A stretch of 64,000 nucleotides of DNA from Streptomyces olivochromogenes. GTDB taxonomy: Bacteria > Actinomycetota > Actinomycetes > Streptomycetales > Streptomycetaceae. Both the position numbers and the translations under genes were made by a program. This document shows, one piece after another, positions 24,763 to 33,159 of the stretch. The stretch is taken from the NCBI RefSeq assembly GCF_021538895.1, contig NZ_JADDRL010000029.1:28361-92360 (forward strand), written 5' to 3'. Within the stretch, counting starts at the first letter, position 1. Every line of letters starts with the position of its first letter. Under the pieces are notes generated by a model. The model was given only the letters and a program-made list of their open reading frames with translations. It made no database searches and was not told the origin of the DNA.

Positions 24763-25413
24763 TCAGGCCGTCGACACCGGCAGGACGTCGGGCGACAGGG
24801 CCGCGGCGCGGGCCGACGCGGCCGTCATACGGCGCCGGTGGTGGCGCCGGCACAGCACCTCGTAGCCGATCTCGTCGGCGGACTGGTTGACGTCGCCGAC
24901 GACCACCTGGGCGCCCTCGACGACCATGTGGCCGCCGACCGTGCGCGCGTTGTGGGTCGCGCGGGCGCCGCACCAGCACAGGGCCTCGACCTGGAGCACC
25001 TCGACCCGGTCGGCGAGCTCCACCAGCCGCTGGGAGCCGGGGAACAGCTTGGAGCGGAAGTCGGTCGTGATGCCGAAGGCGTAGACGTCGATGTCCAGGT
25101 CGTCGACCACGCGCGCGAGCTGGTCGATCTGCTCCGGGGCGAGGAACTGCGCCTCGTCGGCGATCACGTAGTCTGCGCGGCCGCCCCGGGAGAGATGTTC
25201 GACGAGGTACGCGTACAGGTCCCGGCCGTCCTCGACCTCCACCGCGTCGGTGACCAGGCCGAGGCGGGAGGACAGCTTGCCCTCGCCCGCCCGGTCGTCG
25301 CGGGTGAAGATCATGCCGGCCAGACCGCGCGCGGACCGGTTGTGCTCGATCTGCAGAGCCAGCGTCGACTTCCCGCAGTCCATCGTTCCGGAGAAGAACA
25401 CCAGCTCAGGCAT
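24763..25413 (-). CDS. tdk: Thymidine kinase
   Basis: A 216-residue type II thymidine kinase. The P-loop is SGTMDCGKSTLALQ (residues 8-21), Walker B is DYVIADEAQFL (the catalytic Glu follows Asp), the lasso region is ITTDFRSKLFPGS, and zinc-binding cysteines occur in LCWCGARATHNAR and VLCRRHH. It phosphorylates thymidine or deoxyuridine to the monophosphate for nucleotide salvage in the cytoplasm. It follows the phosphodiesterase gene on the same strand, 58 bases downstream of its stop. Confidence 0.95.
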   Translation of the reverse strand: MPELVFFSGTMDCGKSTLALQIEHNRSARGLAGMIFTRDDRAGEGKLSSRLGLVTDAVEVEDGRDLYAYLVEHLSRGGRADYVIADEAQFLAPEQIDQLARVVDDLDIDVYAFGITTDFRSKLFPGSQRLVELADRVEVLQVEALCWCGARATHNARTVGGHMVVEGAQVVVGDVNQSADEIGYEVLCRRHHRRRMTAASARAAALSPDVLPVSTA

Positions 25414-25471
25414 GGGAGGTTGAGCACCTTTCGGCGATACGGGGACGGGCGGCGGGGAGGGGTGCGGTACT

Positions 25472-26716
25472 TCAGGAGCGTACTTCGAGCAGCGGCACCA
25501 GCTGCTCGGCAGGGGTCAGCGAGCCGTGGTTGCCGACCATCGCCGACTCCTTGGGCTCCCGCTCCGAGGCGATGATCAGGACGTCGTCGTGCGCGGCCGC
25601 CACCACGTCGCCGATCCGGGCGTACACCCGCTCGTCGATGTGCGGGCCGAACCAGCTCGCCTCGATCGCCTCGTCCCGCGAGGCCACCCAGAACTGCTCG
25701 CCGAGCACCTCGCGCCAGCAGGTCAGGACGTCATTCTCGGCGCCCGGCACCGCGTAGACATGGCGGGCGCGGCCCTCGCCGCCCAGTAGGGCGACCCCGG
25801 CGCGCAGCTCCCAGTCCTCGTCGAAGTCGATGCGGTGCTGCTCGTCGAAGGGCACGTCGACCATGCCGTGGTCGGCGGTGACGTAGAGCGCGGTGCGCGG
25901 CGGGAGCTGCTCGGCCAGCCGCTGGACGAGCCGGTCGACGCACATGAGCTGGCCGCGCCAGGTGTCGGAGGCGACGCCGTAGCGGTGCCCGGCGCTGTCC
26001 AGCTCGGCATAGTACGTGTACACCAAGGAGCGATCCCCGGCGGCCAGTTGCTCGGCCGCGAAGTCCATGCGCTCCTCGCCGGTCAGCCGTCCGTGGAACG
26101 TGCCGCCGCTGAGCGCGACCTTGGTCAGCGGGGTGTTCGCGAAGGTCGGCGAGGACACCTGGGCGGCGTGCACGCCCGCCTTGGCGGCCAGCTGGAAGAC
26201 GGTGGGGTAGGGCTGCCAGGGGCCCGGCTCGGTGTACGGGTGCCAGCGGAGCTGGTTCATCAGCTGGCCGGTCTCGGGGTTGCGGACCGTGTAGCCGGGC
26301 AGGCCGTGCGCGCCGGGCGGCAGGCCGGTGCCGACCGAGGCGAGGGAGGTCGCGGTGGTCGCCGGGTAGCCGGCCGTGATCGGGCGTCCGGTGCCGCCAC
26401 GCGAGCCGGCGAGGAGCGAGGCCATGAACGGGGCCTCGTCCGGGTGCGCCTTCAGCTGCTCCCAGCCGAGGCCGTCGATCAGGAAGACGCAGTTGCGGTC
26501 GGCCGCGGTCAGTTCCGTGATCGCGGAGGTCATGCCCGGTACGCCCATGCCGGCGGCCAGGGTGGGCAGCAGGTCGGCGAGCGAGCCGCTGCCGTACTCG
26601 GGGAGCGGCGCGCTGCCGAGGGCGAGGGGTTCGGGGTGGTCCCAGTGGGCGGGATCAGGGGGTGTGAGCGCGGAGCGCTCTCGACCATGGGCGGTGGAGG
26701 GAGACGGGTGGGACAT
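25472..26716 (-). CDS. Alkaline-phosphatase-superfamily phosphodiesterase/pyrophosphatase
   Basis: A 414-residue member of the type I phosphodiesterase/nucleotide pyrophosphatase family (PF01663-like). Metal-binding motifs are NCVFLIDGLGWEQL (Asp), the nucleophile threonine in GYPATTATSLASVGTGLPPG, DSAGHRYG, and VTADHGMVDVP (Asp-His). There is no signal peptide, so it is predicted cytoplasmic. Its ATG overlaps the stop of the DUF5998 gene (TGATG), showing coupling. The family acts on phosphodiester or pyrophosphate bonds; the substrate is unknown. Its link with DUF5998 is conserved in Streptomyces as far as I recall. Confidence 0.9.
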   Translation of the reverse strand: MSHPSPSTAHGRERSALTPPDPAHWDHPEPLALGSAPLPEYGSGSLADLLPTLAAGMGVPGMTSAITELTAADRNCVFLIDGLGWEQLKAHPDEAPFMASLLAGSRGGTGRPITAGYPATTATSLASVGTGLPPGAHGLPGYTVRNPETGQLMNQLRWHPYTEPGPWQPYPTVFQLAAKAGVHAAQVSSPTFANTPLTKVALSGGTFHGRLTGEERMDFAAEQLAAGDRSLVYTYYAELDSAGHRYGVASDTWRGQLMCVDRLVQRLAEQLPPRTALYVTADHGMVDVPFDEQHRIDFDEDWELRAGVALLGGEGRARHVYAVPGAENDVLTCWREVLGEQFWVASRDEAIEASWFGPHIDERVYARIGDVVAAAHDDVLIIASEREPKESAMVGNHGSLTPAEQLVPLLEVRS

Positions 26717-27303
26717 CAGCGCGTGACGTCCGCGGTCGCTTCGGAGACGGCCTGCGCGAAGGCGAGCGTCTGGCGCACCGTCTCCGGGCCGTCCCCGGCC
26801 TCGCTGACGCGCAGGCTGAGGTCGTCCGCCGTGGAACTGCCCGTGTAGCCGTGGTCGGCCTCGCAGTTGGGGTCGCCGCAGGCGGCGGGCTCCAGGTCGA
26901 GGCGGGAGACCGCGCCCCAGCCGATGGTGAGCACGACCTCGCGCGGCAGCGTGCCCGGCGTGTACTGCTCCGGGTTGGCGACCACACGGCTGACCACGAC
27001 GGAGGAGATCCGGCCGAGCTTCACGGACTCCGTGGACGTGGTGGCGTACGGCGTCGGGGAGGTGGTGTCGGCGGCCTGCTCGTCGGTGTGGCTGACGATG
27101 AAGCGGTTGCCGGTGAGGACGAGCACGGTCACATGCCGCCGCACCTCGTTCTGGTCGAACGTGGTCTCCTGGTGGACCAGGTACGACCGGATGGGCTCGC
27201 CGCCCACAGCGGCCTCCACCGCCTCGGCCACGAGGGCCGGGTAGTAGCCGCTGCGCTCGATCGCCGCGCGCAGCCCCTGGGTCGTCGTACTGGTCTTGGC
27301 CAT
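26716..27303 (-). CDS. DUF5998 family protein
   Basis: A 195-residue protein from ATG 27303 (MAKTSTTTQGLRAAIERSGY). It is a mostly beta cytoplasmic protein; YLVHQETTFDQNEVRRHVTV and LVLTGNRFIVSHTDE resemble a PH-like fold, and a CGDPNCEADHGYTG segment could bind metal. The family is actinobacterial with unknown function. Its stop is fused to the phosphodiesterase start (TGATG at 26714-26718). It starts 10 bases after the small 89-aa gene ends, so the four genes from 30410 down to 25472 may be one transcript. Confidence 0.85.
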   Translation of the reverse strand: MAKTSTTTQGLRAAIERSGYYPALVAEAVEAAVGGEPIRSYLVHQETTFDQNEVRRHVTVLVLTGNRFIVSHTDEQAADTTSPTPYATTSTESVKLGRISSVVVSRVVANPEQYTPGTLPREVVLTIGWGAVSRLDLEPAACGDPNCEADHGYTGSSTADDLSLRVSEAGDGPETVRQTLAFAQAVSEATADVTR

Positions 27304-27313
27304 GACGTCCATC

Positions 27314-27583
27314 CTAATCCGTGGGCAAGGGGGGTCCGGGCCAGTCGCGGGCGGCCGGGGCGGTGTGGGCACCCGCGCGCGGGTGCCGCGGGACGAGCCC
27401 GGGCAGGATGTCCAGCCGCCGCGCGGCGATCGGACAGGAGACGGGTTCGCTGCCGCCCGCGTCCCCTTCGAACGCGGCCACGAGGGGCGGTGTTTCCCCC
27501 GGGCGGAGCTGCCCCGCGTCCCGGATGAGCGCGTCCCGGTCCCACCGGCTGCCGTCGGGCGGCTCCCGTCCGGCGATCTCCAT
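27314..27583 (-). CDS. Small hypothetical protein (89 aa)
   Basis: ATG 27583 has a strong ribosome binding site (GGGGAGGGGGAG) and third codon positions are strongly G/C, as in real Streptomyces genes. It sits between the Pat-like gene (22 bases upstream) and DUF5998 (10 bases downstream), all on the same strand. The product (MEIAGREPPDGSRWDRDALI ...) is Pro/Arg/Asp-rich, with PLVAAFEGDAGGSEPVSCPI AARRLDILPGLVP in its middle and no membrane segment. I do not recognise the family. Confidence 0.6.
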   Translation of the reverse strand: MEIAGREPPDGSRWDRDALIRDAGQLRPGETPPLVAAFEGDAGGSEPVSCPIAARRLDILPGLVPRHPRAGAHTAPAARDWPGPPLPTD

Positions 27584-27605
27584 GCGCTCCCCCTCCCCTG
27601 CTCGC

Positions 27606-30410
27606 TCAGTAGGCCGGCAACGTGCGTGGCCCGAGGTCGTCACGGGCGGGCGGCGGCGCGAGCCGCAGGGTGGCGCCGAGGACGCTCACGCCGTGCGGGG
27701 CGACGACGACCGGCTCCAGGGTCACGGCGACCACCTCGGGATGGTCGTCGACCAGCCGGGACACGCGCAGCAGCAGTTCCTCCAGCGCCGGTGTGTCGAC
27801 CGGCTTGGACCCGCGCCAGCCGAACAGCAGGGGCGCCGTCCTGATCGACCGCACGAGCGAGGTCGCCTCCCGGTCGGTGACCGGGACCAGCCGGTGCGCC
27901 GTGTCGTCGAGCAGCTGGGAGGCGGCTCCGGCGAGCCCGAAGGACAGCACGGCCCCGGCCGCCGGGTCGATCACGGCCCGTACGACCGTGTCGACGCCCC
28001 GGGGGGCCATCGCCTGCACCACCGGCCTCAGCTGTTCCGGCTGCCCGAACAGCTCCGTCAACTCGGCGTACGCCCTGAGCAGTTGGTCCTCGTCCGCCAG
28101 GTCCAGCCGGACGCCCCCCAGGTCGGCGCGGTGGCGCAGGTGCGGGGCCGTGGCCTTGAGGGCTACCGGGTAGCCGAGGGCGCGGCGCACGTCGATCCCG
28201 TACATCCCGAGCAGCTCGCAGGTCTCCTCCGTGCCGAGGGTGAGCCCCTTCCCGCGCGCGAGGAGTCCGCGGATCAGCTCGGCGGCGCCCTTCTCGGCGA
28301 TGTCCTCGTACTCCGGCACCCTGCCGGGCTCGGCGGCCTCGCGCCGCCACTGCGCGTACTTCACGGCCTCGGCGAGGGCCCGCACGGCCCGCTCGGCGGC
28401 GGGGTAGGCGGGGATGAGGCGGGAGCAGTTCTGCGGGACGACGGAGGCGGCGGCGCCCGCTCCCGCGGGCGGGCGTTCCGCGGGGCGCGAGGGCGGGGTC
28501 TCGCCGACCGGGCCGGCTGTCCTGGCGCCTCCCTGGGGTGCGGTGCTGGTCGCGGCCGACAGCGCCTCCGCCAGTCCCCCGAGCTCCACGTGCACGACGA
28601 GCACGGGCTTGCCGGGCGTCGCGGCCGCTGCGGAGTGCAGCGCCGCCGCCAGCTCCGCGTCATCGGGCGAGCCCTCCCCGATCGCCGGTATGGCAGTGAC
28701 GACGACGGCGTCGCACGTCTCGTCGGCCAGCGCCCGGGACAGCGCCGCGTGGAAGTCGTCCGCCGTGGCCGCCGTCGTCAGGTCCAGCGGCCTCGACGGC
28801 CGCAGCCCCTCGGACAGACAGGCGTCGTAGGTCAGCACTCCGAGCGACTCGGAGTTCCCGAGGATTGCCACCCGCGGCCCGGCGGGCAGCGGCTGCCGGG
28901 CGAGCAGCAGGCCCGCGTCCACCAGCTCGGTGATCGTGTCGACCCGGATCACCCCGGCCTGCCTTAGCAGCGCGGAGACGGTGGCGTGCGGCAGGCGGGT
29001 GGCCCGCACCGCGTGCCCCGGCGGAGCGGCGCCCGCGCCCTGCACCACGACCAGCGGCTTGGCCGCGCCCGTGCGCCGCGCGAGGCGGGTGAACTTGCGC
29101 GGGTTGCCGATGGACTCCAGGTACATGAGGACGACGTCGGTGTCGGGGTCGTCGTACCAGTACTGGATGACGTCGTTGCCGGAGACGTCCGCGCGGTTGC
29201 CGGACGACACGAAGGTGGAGACGCCGGTGACGCCGGTGACCCCGCCGCCGCGCCGGTGCAGCCGGGACAGCAGGGCGATGCCGATGGCGCCGGACTGAGC
29301 GAAGATCCCGATCCGGCCGGGGCGTGGCATCTCGGGCGCCAGCGAGGCGTTGAGCCGTACCTCCTCGGAGGTGTTGATGATCCCGAAGGCGTTCGGCCCG
29401 ATGATCCGCATGCCGTACGCGCGCGCCTGCCGGACCAGCTCCCGCTGGCGCTCCCGCCCTTCGGGCCCGCTCTCCGCGTATCCGGCGGCGAGCACGACGA
29501 GCCCCTGTACTCCGTGTTCGCCGCACTCGGCGACCACCTGGGGCACGTGCTCGGCCGGCACGGCGACCACCACGAGGTCCACGGGGCCGTCGATCTCCCG
29601 CACCGAGCGGTGCGCGGGCACCCCGTCGACCTCCTTCAGCTCCTCGGGAAAGGCCCGGTTCACCGCGTGCAGGCGGCCGGTGAACCCGGCGTCCCGGAGG
29701 TTGCCGAGGACGCTGCGGCCCACGCCGCCCGCGGCACGGCCGACGCCGACCACCGCGACGGAGCCGGGCGCGAGGAGCCGCCGCACCGACCTCCCCTCCG
29801 CGCGCTGCTCCCGCGCGCGCTGCACGGCGAGCGAGCGGTCGGTGGGTTCGAGGTCGAACTCCAGGCGTACGACGCCGTCCTCGAAGCTGCGCTTCTGGGT
29901 GTACCCGGCGTCCGTGAACACCTTGATCATCTTGGTGTTGGCGGGCAGCACCTCGGCGGCGAAGCGGCGGATGCCCCGCTCGCGCGCCACGGCCGCGACG
30001 TGTTCGAGGAGGGCGGAGGCGACCCCGCGCCCCTGATGCGCGTCCTGCACGAGGAAGGCGACCTCGGCCTCGTCGGCGGGGGCGGAGGCGGGCATTCCGT
30101 CGGTGCCGATGCGGTCGTACCGCACGGTGGCGATGAACTCGCCGCCGATCGTGGCGGCGAGGCCCACCCGGTCCACGAAGTCGTGGTGCGTGAAGCGGCG
30201 GACGTCCTTGGCGGACAGGCGGGGGTACGGCGCGAAGAAGCGGTAGTACTTCGACTCGTCCGAGACCTGCTCGTAGAAGCTGACCAGACGGTCGGCGTCA
30301 TCAACGGTGATGGGCCGGATGCGCGCGGTCCCCCCGTCGCGCAGCACCACGTCCGCTTCCCAGTGAGCGGGGTACTCGTGCCGGTCGTGCCGATCCGCCG
30401 AGGTCTGCAT
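27606..30410 (-). CDS. GNAT / acyl-CoA synthetase (ADP-forming-like) fusion, Pat-type protein acetyltransferase
   Basis: A 934-residue protein with an N-terminal GNAT domain (15-190; VAFLVQDAHQGRGVASALLE is the acetyl-CoA-binding motif), then CoA-binding (MxGxG-type VAVVGVGRAAGGVGRSVLGN), succinyl-CoA-synthetase-like (IGIFAQSGAIGIALLSRLHR) and ATP-grasp regions (LGYPVALKATAPHLRHRADL). This GNAT-first order is that of Streptomyces Pat (for example SlPat of S. lividans), which acetylates lysines of acyl-CoA synthetases to control them; GNAT-last order is found in Salmonella. ATG 30410 is preferred because upstream residues are not GNAT-like. The ATP-grasp segment appears shortened: MYGIDVRRALGYPVALK lacks the usual about 20-residue spacer. 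Catalytic synthetase activity is doubtful. Confidence 0.88.
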   Translation of the reverse strand: MQTSADRHDRHEYPAHWEADVVLRDGGTARIRPITVDDADRLVSFYEQVSDESKYYRFFAPYPRLSAKDVRRFTHHDFVDRVGLAATIGGEFIATVRYDRIGTDGMPASAPADEAEVAFLVQDAHQGRGVASALLEHVAAVARERGIRRFAAEVLPANTKMIKVFTDAGYTQKRSFEDGVVRLEFDLEPTDRSLAVQRAREQRAEGRSVRRLLAPGSVAVVGVGRAAGGVGRSVLGNLRDAGFTGRLHAVNRAFPEELKEVDGVPAHRSVREIDGPVDLVVVAVPAEHVPQVVAECGEHGVQGLVVLAAGYAESGPEGRERQRELVRQARAYGMRIIGPNAFGIINTSEEVRLNASLAPEMPRPGRIGIFAQSGAIGIALLSRLHRRGGGVTGVTGVSTFVSSGNRADVSGNDVIQYWYDDPDTDVVLMYLESIGNPRKFTRLARRTGAAKPLVVVQGAGAAPPGHAVRATRLPHATVSALLRQAGVIRVDTITELVDAGLLLARQPLPAGPRVAILGNSESLGVLTYDACLSEGLRPSRPLDLTTAATADDFHAALSRALADETCDAVVVTAIPAIGEGSPDDAELAAALHSAAAATPGKPVLVVHVELGGLAEALSAATSTAPQGGARTAGPVGETPPSRPAERPPAGAGAAASVVPQNCSRLIPAYPAAERAVRALAEAVKYAQWRREAAEPGRVPEYEDIAEKGAAELIRGLLARGKGLTLGTEETCELLGMYGIDVRRALGYPVALKATAPHLRHRADLGGVRLDLADEDQLLRAYAELTELFGQPEQLRPVVQAMAPRGVDTVVRAVIDPAAGAVLSFGLAGAASQLLDDTAHRLVPVTDREATSLVRSIRTAPLLFGWRGSKPVDTPALEELLLRVSRLVDDHPEVVAVTLEPVVVAPHGVSVLGATLRLAPPPARDDLGPRTLPAY

Positions 30411-30546
30411 GGGCCCCAGAGTACGGCTCGCGTCCGACAACGGCGCGAGGCAGTCTGTGGAGGACGAACGTCGGATCGAGGCCGCGGTCCGGCGCCGTCC
30501 CGGAGGTGGCGCAGGCCCCCTCCGAGCATGCTTCACGATGTGGGAA

Positions 30547-30562
30547 ACTGGTCTAGACAACC
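30547..30562. promoter_or_regulatory. DasR responsive element (dre) upstream of ptsH
   Basis: ACTGGTCTAGACAACC lies 25-41 bases before the ptsH ATG and matches 13 of 16 positions of the DasR consensus ACTGGTCTAGACCACT. DasR control of ptsH by glucosamine-6-phosphate is established in S. coelicolor; the match here implies the same. Confidence 0.82.
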
Positions 30563-30587
30563 CTGAGACACTGAAGGGCAGCATCAC

Positions 30588-30869
30588 ATGGCTGAGCGCC
30601 GCGTCAACGTCGGCTGGGCCGAGGGTCTTCACGCCCGCCCCGCCTCCATCTTCGTCCGAGCCGCCACGGCCGCAGGCGTCCCGGTGACGATCTCCAAGGC
30701 CGGGGGCAACCCCGTCAACGCGGCCTCCATGCTGGCCGTCCTGGGTCTGGGCGCCCAGGGCGGCGAGGAGATCGTCCTCGCCTCCGAGGCCGAGGGCGCG
30801 GACGCGGCCCTGGACCGTCTCGCGAAGCTGGTCGCCGAGGGCCTGGAGGAGCTGCCCGAGACCGTCTGA
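30588..30869 (+). CDS. ptsH: HPr phosphocarrier protein
   Basis: A 93-residue HPr. GLHARPASIFVRAATAAG holds the active histidine (His-16) phosphorylated by EI; the Ser-46-like region is NAASMLAVLGLGAQGGEE. It passes phosphate from enzyme I to the sugar-specific PTS permeases (in Streptomyces chiefly N-acetylglucosamine and fructose). A DasR site lies in its promoter. It is transcribed divergently from the Pat-like gene and followed by a hairpin. No enzyme I or EII genes are in the window. Confidence 0.96.
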   Translation: MAERRVNVGWAEGLHARPASIFVRAATAAGVPVTISKAGGNPVNAASMLAVLGLGAQGGEEIVLASEAEGADAALDRLAKLVAEGLEELPETV

Positions 30870-30891
30870 GCCCCACCGCACAGCGCGCCGG

Positions 30892-30923
30892 AGCCGCGTC
30901 GGCCCTTTTCGGGCGGCGCGGCT
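30892..30923 (+). terminator. ptsH terminator hairpin
   Basis: AGCCGCGTCGGCCC pairs imperfectly with GGGCGGCGCGGCT around a TTTTC loop, 23 bases after the ptsH stop. It is followed by two near-identical copies of GGCTTCGCCGTTT at 30920 and 30948. Confidence 0.65.
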
Positions 30924-31101
30924 TCGCCGTTTCCGCATAACGCCCGACGGGCTTCGCCGTTTTCGCGGTACGGCCGGCTTTGGCGCGAAATCAATTTCGG
31001 GCACACGTGTGACGCGCCCGCCAAAATTCCGGACGCACGACAATCAGGGCAGCGGAAATTCACCGCCGTCGAATGGCCCCTCTTTGTATACGGCGCCCGT
31101 G

Positions 31102-31797
31102 TTAAAGCCGCAGACCCGACATGTTTACGGGATGTTGCGAAGTCCTCACGCGGTCCGGGCGATCGGCGCCGCCGGAAAAACGCAGCCGGTGCGCGGTCGT
31201 CACCCGCTCGGTGTGCAGCGCCGTGATCGCCCGCGCGCGCTCGCCGTCGCCGCGCGCCACCGCGTCCACGATGGCGCCGTGCTCGGCCCAGGAGTCCACG
31301 GGGCTGGCGGGCGCCTCCACCGTGTACATCCAGGCGATCTTGTGCCGCAGCTGGGTGAGCACGGAGACCAGGGCCTGGCTGCCGGAGGCCTGGGCGAGCG
31401 TCTCGTGGAACCAGCCCCCCAGGGAGCGCAGGTCGTCGCTGCTGCCCCGCCGGGCCCGGTCCTGGCCCAGCCTGACCAGCCCGCGCAGCACCTTGAGGTG
31501 CGCCTCGGTGCGCCGCTGGGCGGCCCGGGAGGCGCCGAGCGGCTCCAGGAGCAGGCGCATCTCCAGCAGGTCGGCGGCCTCCTGCTCGGTCGGTTCCGCC
31601 ACGCACGCGCCCGCGTGCCGCCGGGTCACCACGAAGCCCTCCGCCTCCAGGGTGCGCAGGGCCTCGCGGACGGGGACGCGGGAGACGCCGTAGCGGCGGG
31701 CGAGGACTTCCTCGGTCAGCCGGCCGCCGCGCTCGTAGACACCGGCCACGATGTCGTCCCGGATCGCCGTGCATACCGAGTGCGCCGGAATGCGCAT
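31102..31797 (-). CDS. GntR-family (FadR subfamily) regulator
   Basis: A 231-residue regulator. The winged helix-turn-helix (1-75) contains RLTEEVLARRYGVSRVPVRE and ALRTLEAEGFVVTRR; the FCD ligand domain (80-215) is all-helical with the metal/ligand residues in ADLLEMRLLLEPLGASRAAQ and DLRSLGGWFHETLAQASG. It is a DNA-binding cytoplasmic repressor or activator with an unknown organic-acid ligand. No transport or metabolic operon adjoins it; it is separate from ptsH, and the M23 gene lies upstream on the same strand behind its own terminator. Confidence 0.9.
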   Translation of the reverse strand: MRIPAHSVCTAIRDDIVAGVYERGGRLTEEVLARRYGVSRVPVREALRTLEAEGFVVTRRHAGACVAEPTEQEAADLLEMRLLLEPLGASRAAQRRTEAHLKVLRGLVRLGQDRARRGSSDDLRSLGGWFHETLAQASGSQALVSVLTQLRHKIAWMYTVEAPASPVDSWAEHGAIVDAVARGDGERARAITALHTERVTTAHRLRFSGGADRPDRVRTSQHPVNMSGLRL

Positions 31798-31935
31798 GAC
31801 CGACCTCCGCCTTAATCCCCGTGAAACGTCTCCGATTGACGTGTGTTCGTGACTCTATTGCAATGGCCGGGAATTTCCGACGGCGGGCCGGAATCCATGG
31901 ATATTTTTTGGACACGGGGGCGTCCGAAACGGCGA

Positions 31936-31962
31936 AAGCCCCGGCTCGTGAGCCGGGGCTTC
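31936..31962 (-). terminator. Terminator of the M23 hydrolase gene
   Basis: AAGCCCCGGCTC / GAGCCGGGGCTT (12-bp arms, three-base loop) lies about 45 bases after the M23 stop, reading leftward, and is followed by TTTCGCC. Confidence 0.88.
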
Positions 31963-32006
31963 GTGACGCGCTGTGCCGCGCCGTCGGACGTGTGCGCCGT
32001 TCTGCG

Positions 32007-32783
32007 TCAGACGTTCACGCCGTGATTGCGGAGGTAGGCCACGGGGTCGATGTCGGAGCCGTACTCGGAGGTGGTCCGGGCCTCGAAGTGGAGGTGCGGC
32101 CCGGTGACGTTGCCGGTCGCCCCGGAGAGGCCGATCTGCTGGCCCGGGGTGACCTTCTGGCCCACCGACACTCCGATGGACGACAGGTGGCCGTACTGGG
32201 TGTACATGCCGTCGGCCATGCGGATCACGATCTGGTTGCCGTACGACCCGCCCCAGCCGGTCGAGACGACCGTGCCGGTGCCGACCGCGTGCACGACGGT
32301 GCCGCTGGCGGCGTGGAAGTCGATGCCCGTGTGGGAACCGGAGGACCACAGGGAGCCGCCGGTCTTGTACCCGGTGGAGACGTACGAGTGGGCGATCGGC
32401 GCCACGAAGGCGTTGAGCCGCTTGCGCTCGGCCTCGCGGGCGGCGCGCTCCTTGGCCTCGCGCTCCTTCTTGGCGAGCTCGGCGGCCTTCTTCGCCTGCT
32501 CGGCGGCCTTCTTGCGCGCGGCCTGCTCGGCGGCCTTCTGCAAGGCGGCCTGCTCCTGGGCGGCGGCCTGGGCGTCGATCTGCTCGGCGACCGAGTCGCC
32601 CATGCTGACGACCGGGGTGAGGCCGGTGTCCTCCACGGAGGGCTCGGCGGCGAGGGCCGGAGTGGCCGCGACGGTGGCGATGACGCCGGTGGTGGCGAGG
32701 GCCGCGACGCCTGCGGCGCGGGCGGTGGTGCGGTGCATCCGGCTCGGGCGACGGTGCTTCCCGGTGGCGCGGGTGAACGCCAT
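32007..32783 (-). CDS. swlA: Secreted M23 (LytM) peptidoglycan hydrolase
   Basis: A 258-residue protein with an N-terminal signal (about 1-45, cleaved near TPALA-AE), a charged coiled coil of A/K/E/R repeats (60-125), and a C-terminal LytM domain (150-258). Zinc ligands are His and Asp in SHTGIDFHAASGTVVH and the HxH in GPHLHFEARTT; the QYGHLSS histidine completes the site. It is an endopeptidase that cuts peptidoglycan cross-bridges outside the cell. Genes of this type with a ydaO riboswitch in S. coelicolor are named swl, and I believe this is the swlA orthologue. The riboswitch upstream suggests c-di-AMP control. Confidence 0.9.
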   Translation of the reverse strand: MAFTRATGKHRRPSRMHRTTARAAGVAALATTGVIATVAATPALAAEPSVEDTGLTPVVSMGDSVAEQIDAQAAAQEQAALQKAAEQAARKKAAEQAKKAAELAKKEREAKERAAREAERKRLNAFVAPIAHSYVSTGYKTGGSLWSSGSHTGIDFHAASGTVVHAVGTGTVVSTGWGGSYGNQIVIRMADGMYTQYGHLSSIGVSVGQKVTPGQQIGLSGATGNVTGPHLHFEARTTSEYGSDIDPVAYLRNHGVNV

Positions 32784-32808
32784 GAAGTGGTGGGTCCTTT
32801 CCTTCCTT

Positions 32809-32955
32809 CTCGCCTACCGGGTTAGCTGACGGGTTCGGAGCAGGAAGGTCTCCTACGGACCCCCTCGCGGCGCGCGGGCGTCCGATTCACCCCAGGGACT
32901 ACGGTGGGTCCCCGGCTCCCCTGGCTCGCGCCGTACGGGGACTCGGCGATGGCTG
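32809..32955 (-). promoter_or_regulatory. ydaO/yuaA c-di-AMP riboswitch
   Basis: The transcribed strand between 32955 and 32809 shows the conserved ydaO blocks in order: GCCGAGTCCCCG ... CCGGGGACCCACC ... GGGGTGAATC ... CGTAGG ... CCTTCC ... CCGAACCCGTCAGCTAACCC ... GGTAGGCGAG. It ends 25 bases before the M23 start codon. In Streptomyces this class precedes cell-wall hydrolase genes, and c-di-AMP binding turns expression down (established for the class). The folded state was not computed. Confidence 0.9.
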
Positions 32956-33114
32956 CCCGGTGCCGCGGGTGCGGCGTCCAGCTGAACGAACAGCCCGGTT
33001 GACGCTAAGGGCGCCCGCTTCCAATCCCCAAACGGATCCGGGTCTTTGTAGCGCATCCCACAGGGCAGACAGGCAACCTCCGTACCAATTCGGACATCTG
33101 AGGTGAACAGGAAA

Positions 33115-33146
33115 GGGCCCTGGCGACCCGTCGGTCACCAGGGCCC
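33115..33146 (-). terminator. Terminator of the M16 peptidase operon
   Basis: GGGCCCTGG and CCAGGGCCC arms extended by GACC/GGTC give a long stem 14 bases past the stop at 33160. It separates the protease operon from the M23 leader. Confidence 0.8.
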
Positions 33147-33159
33147 CACGCGCGCGTGC

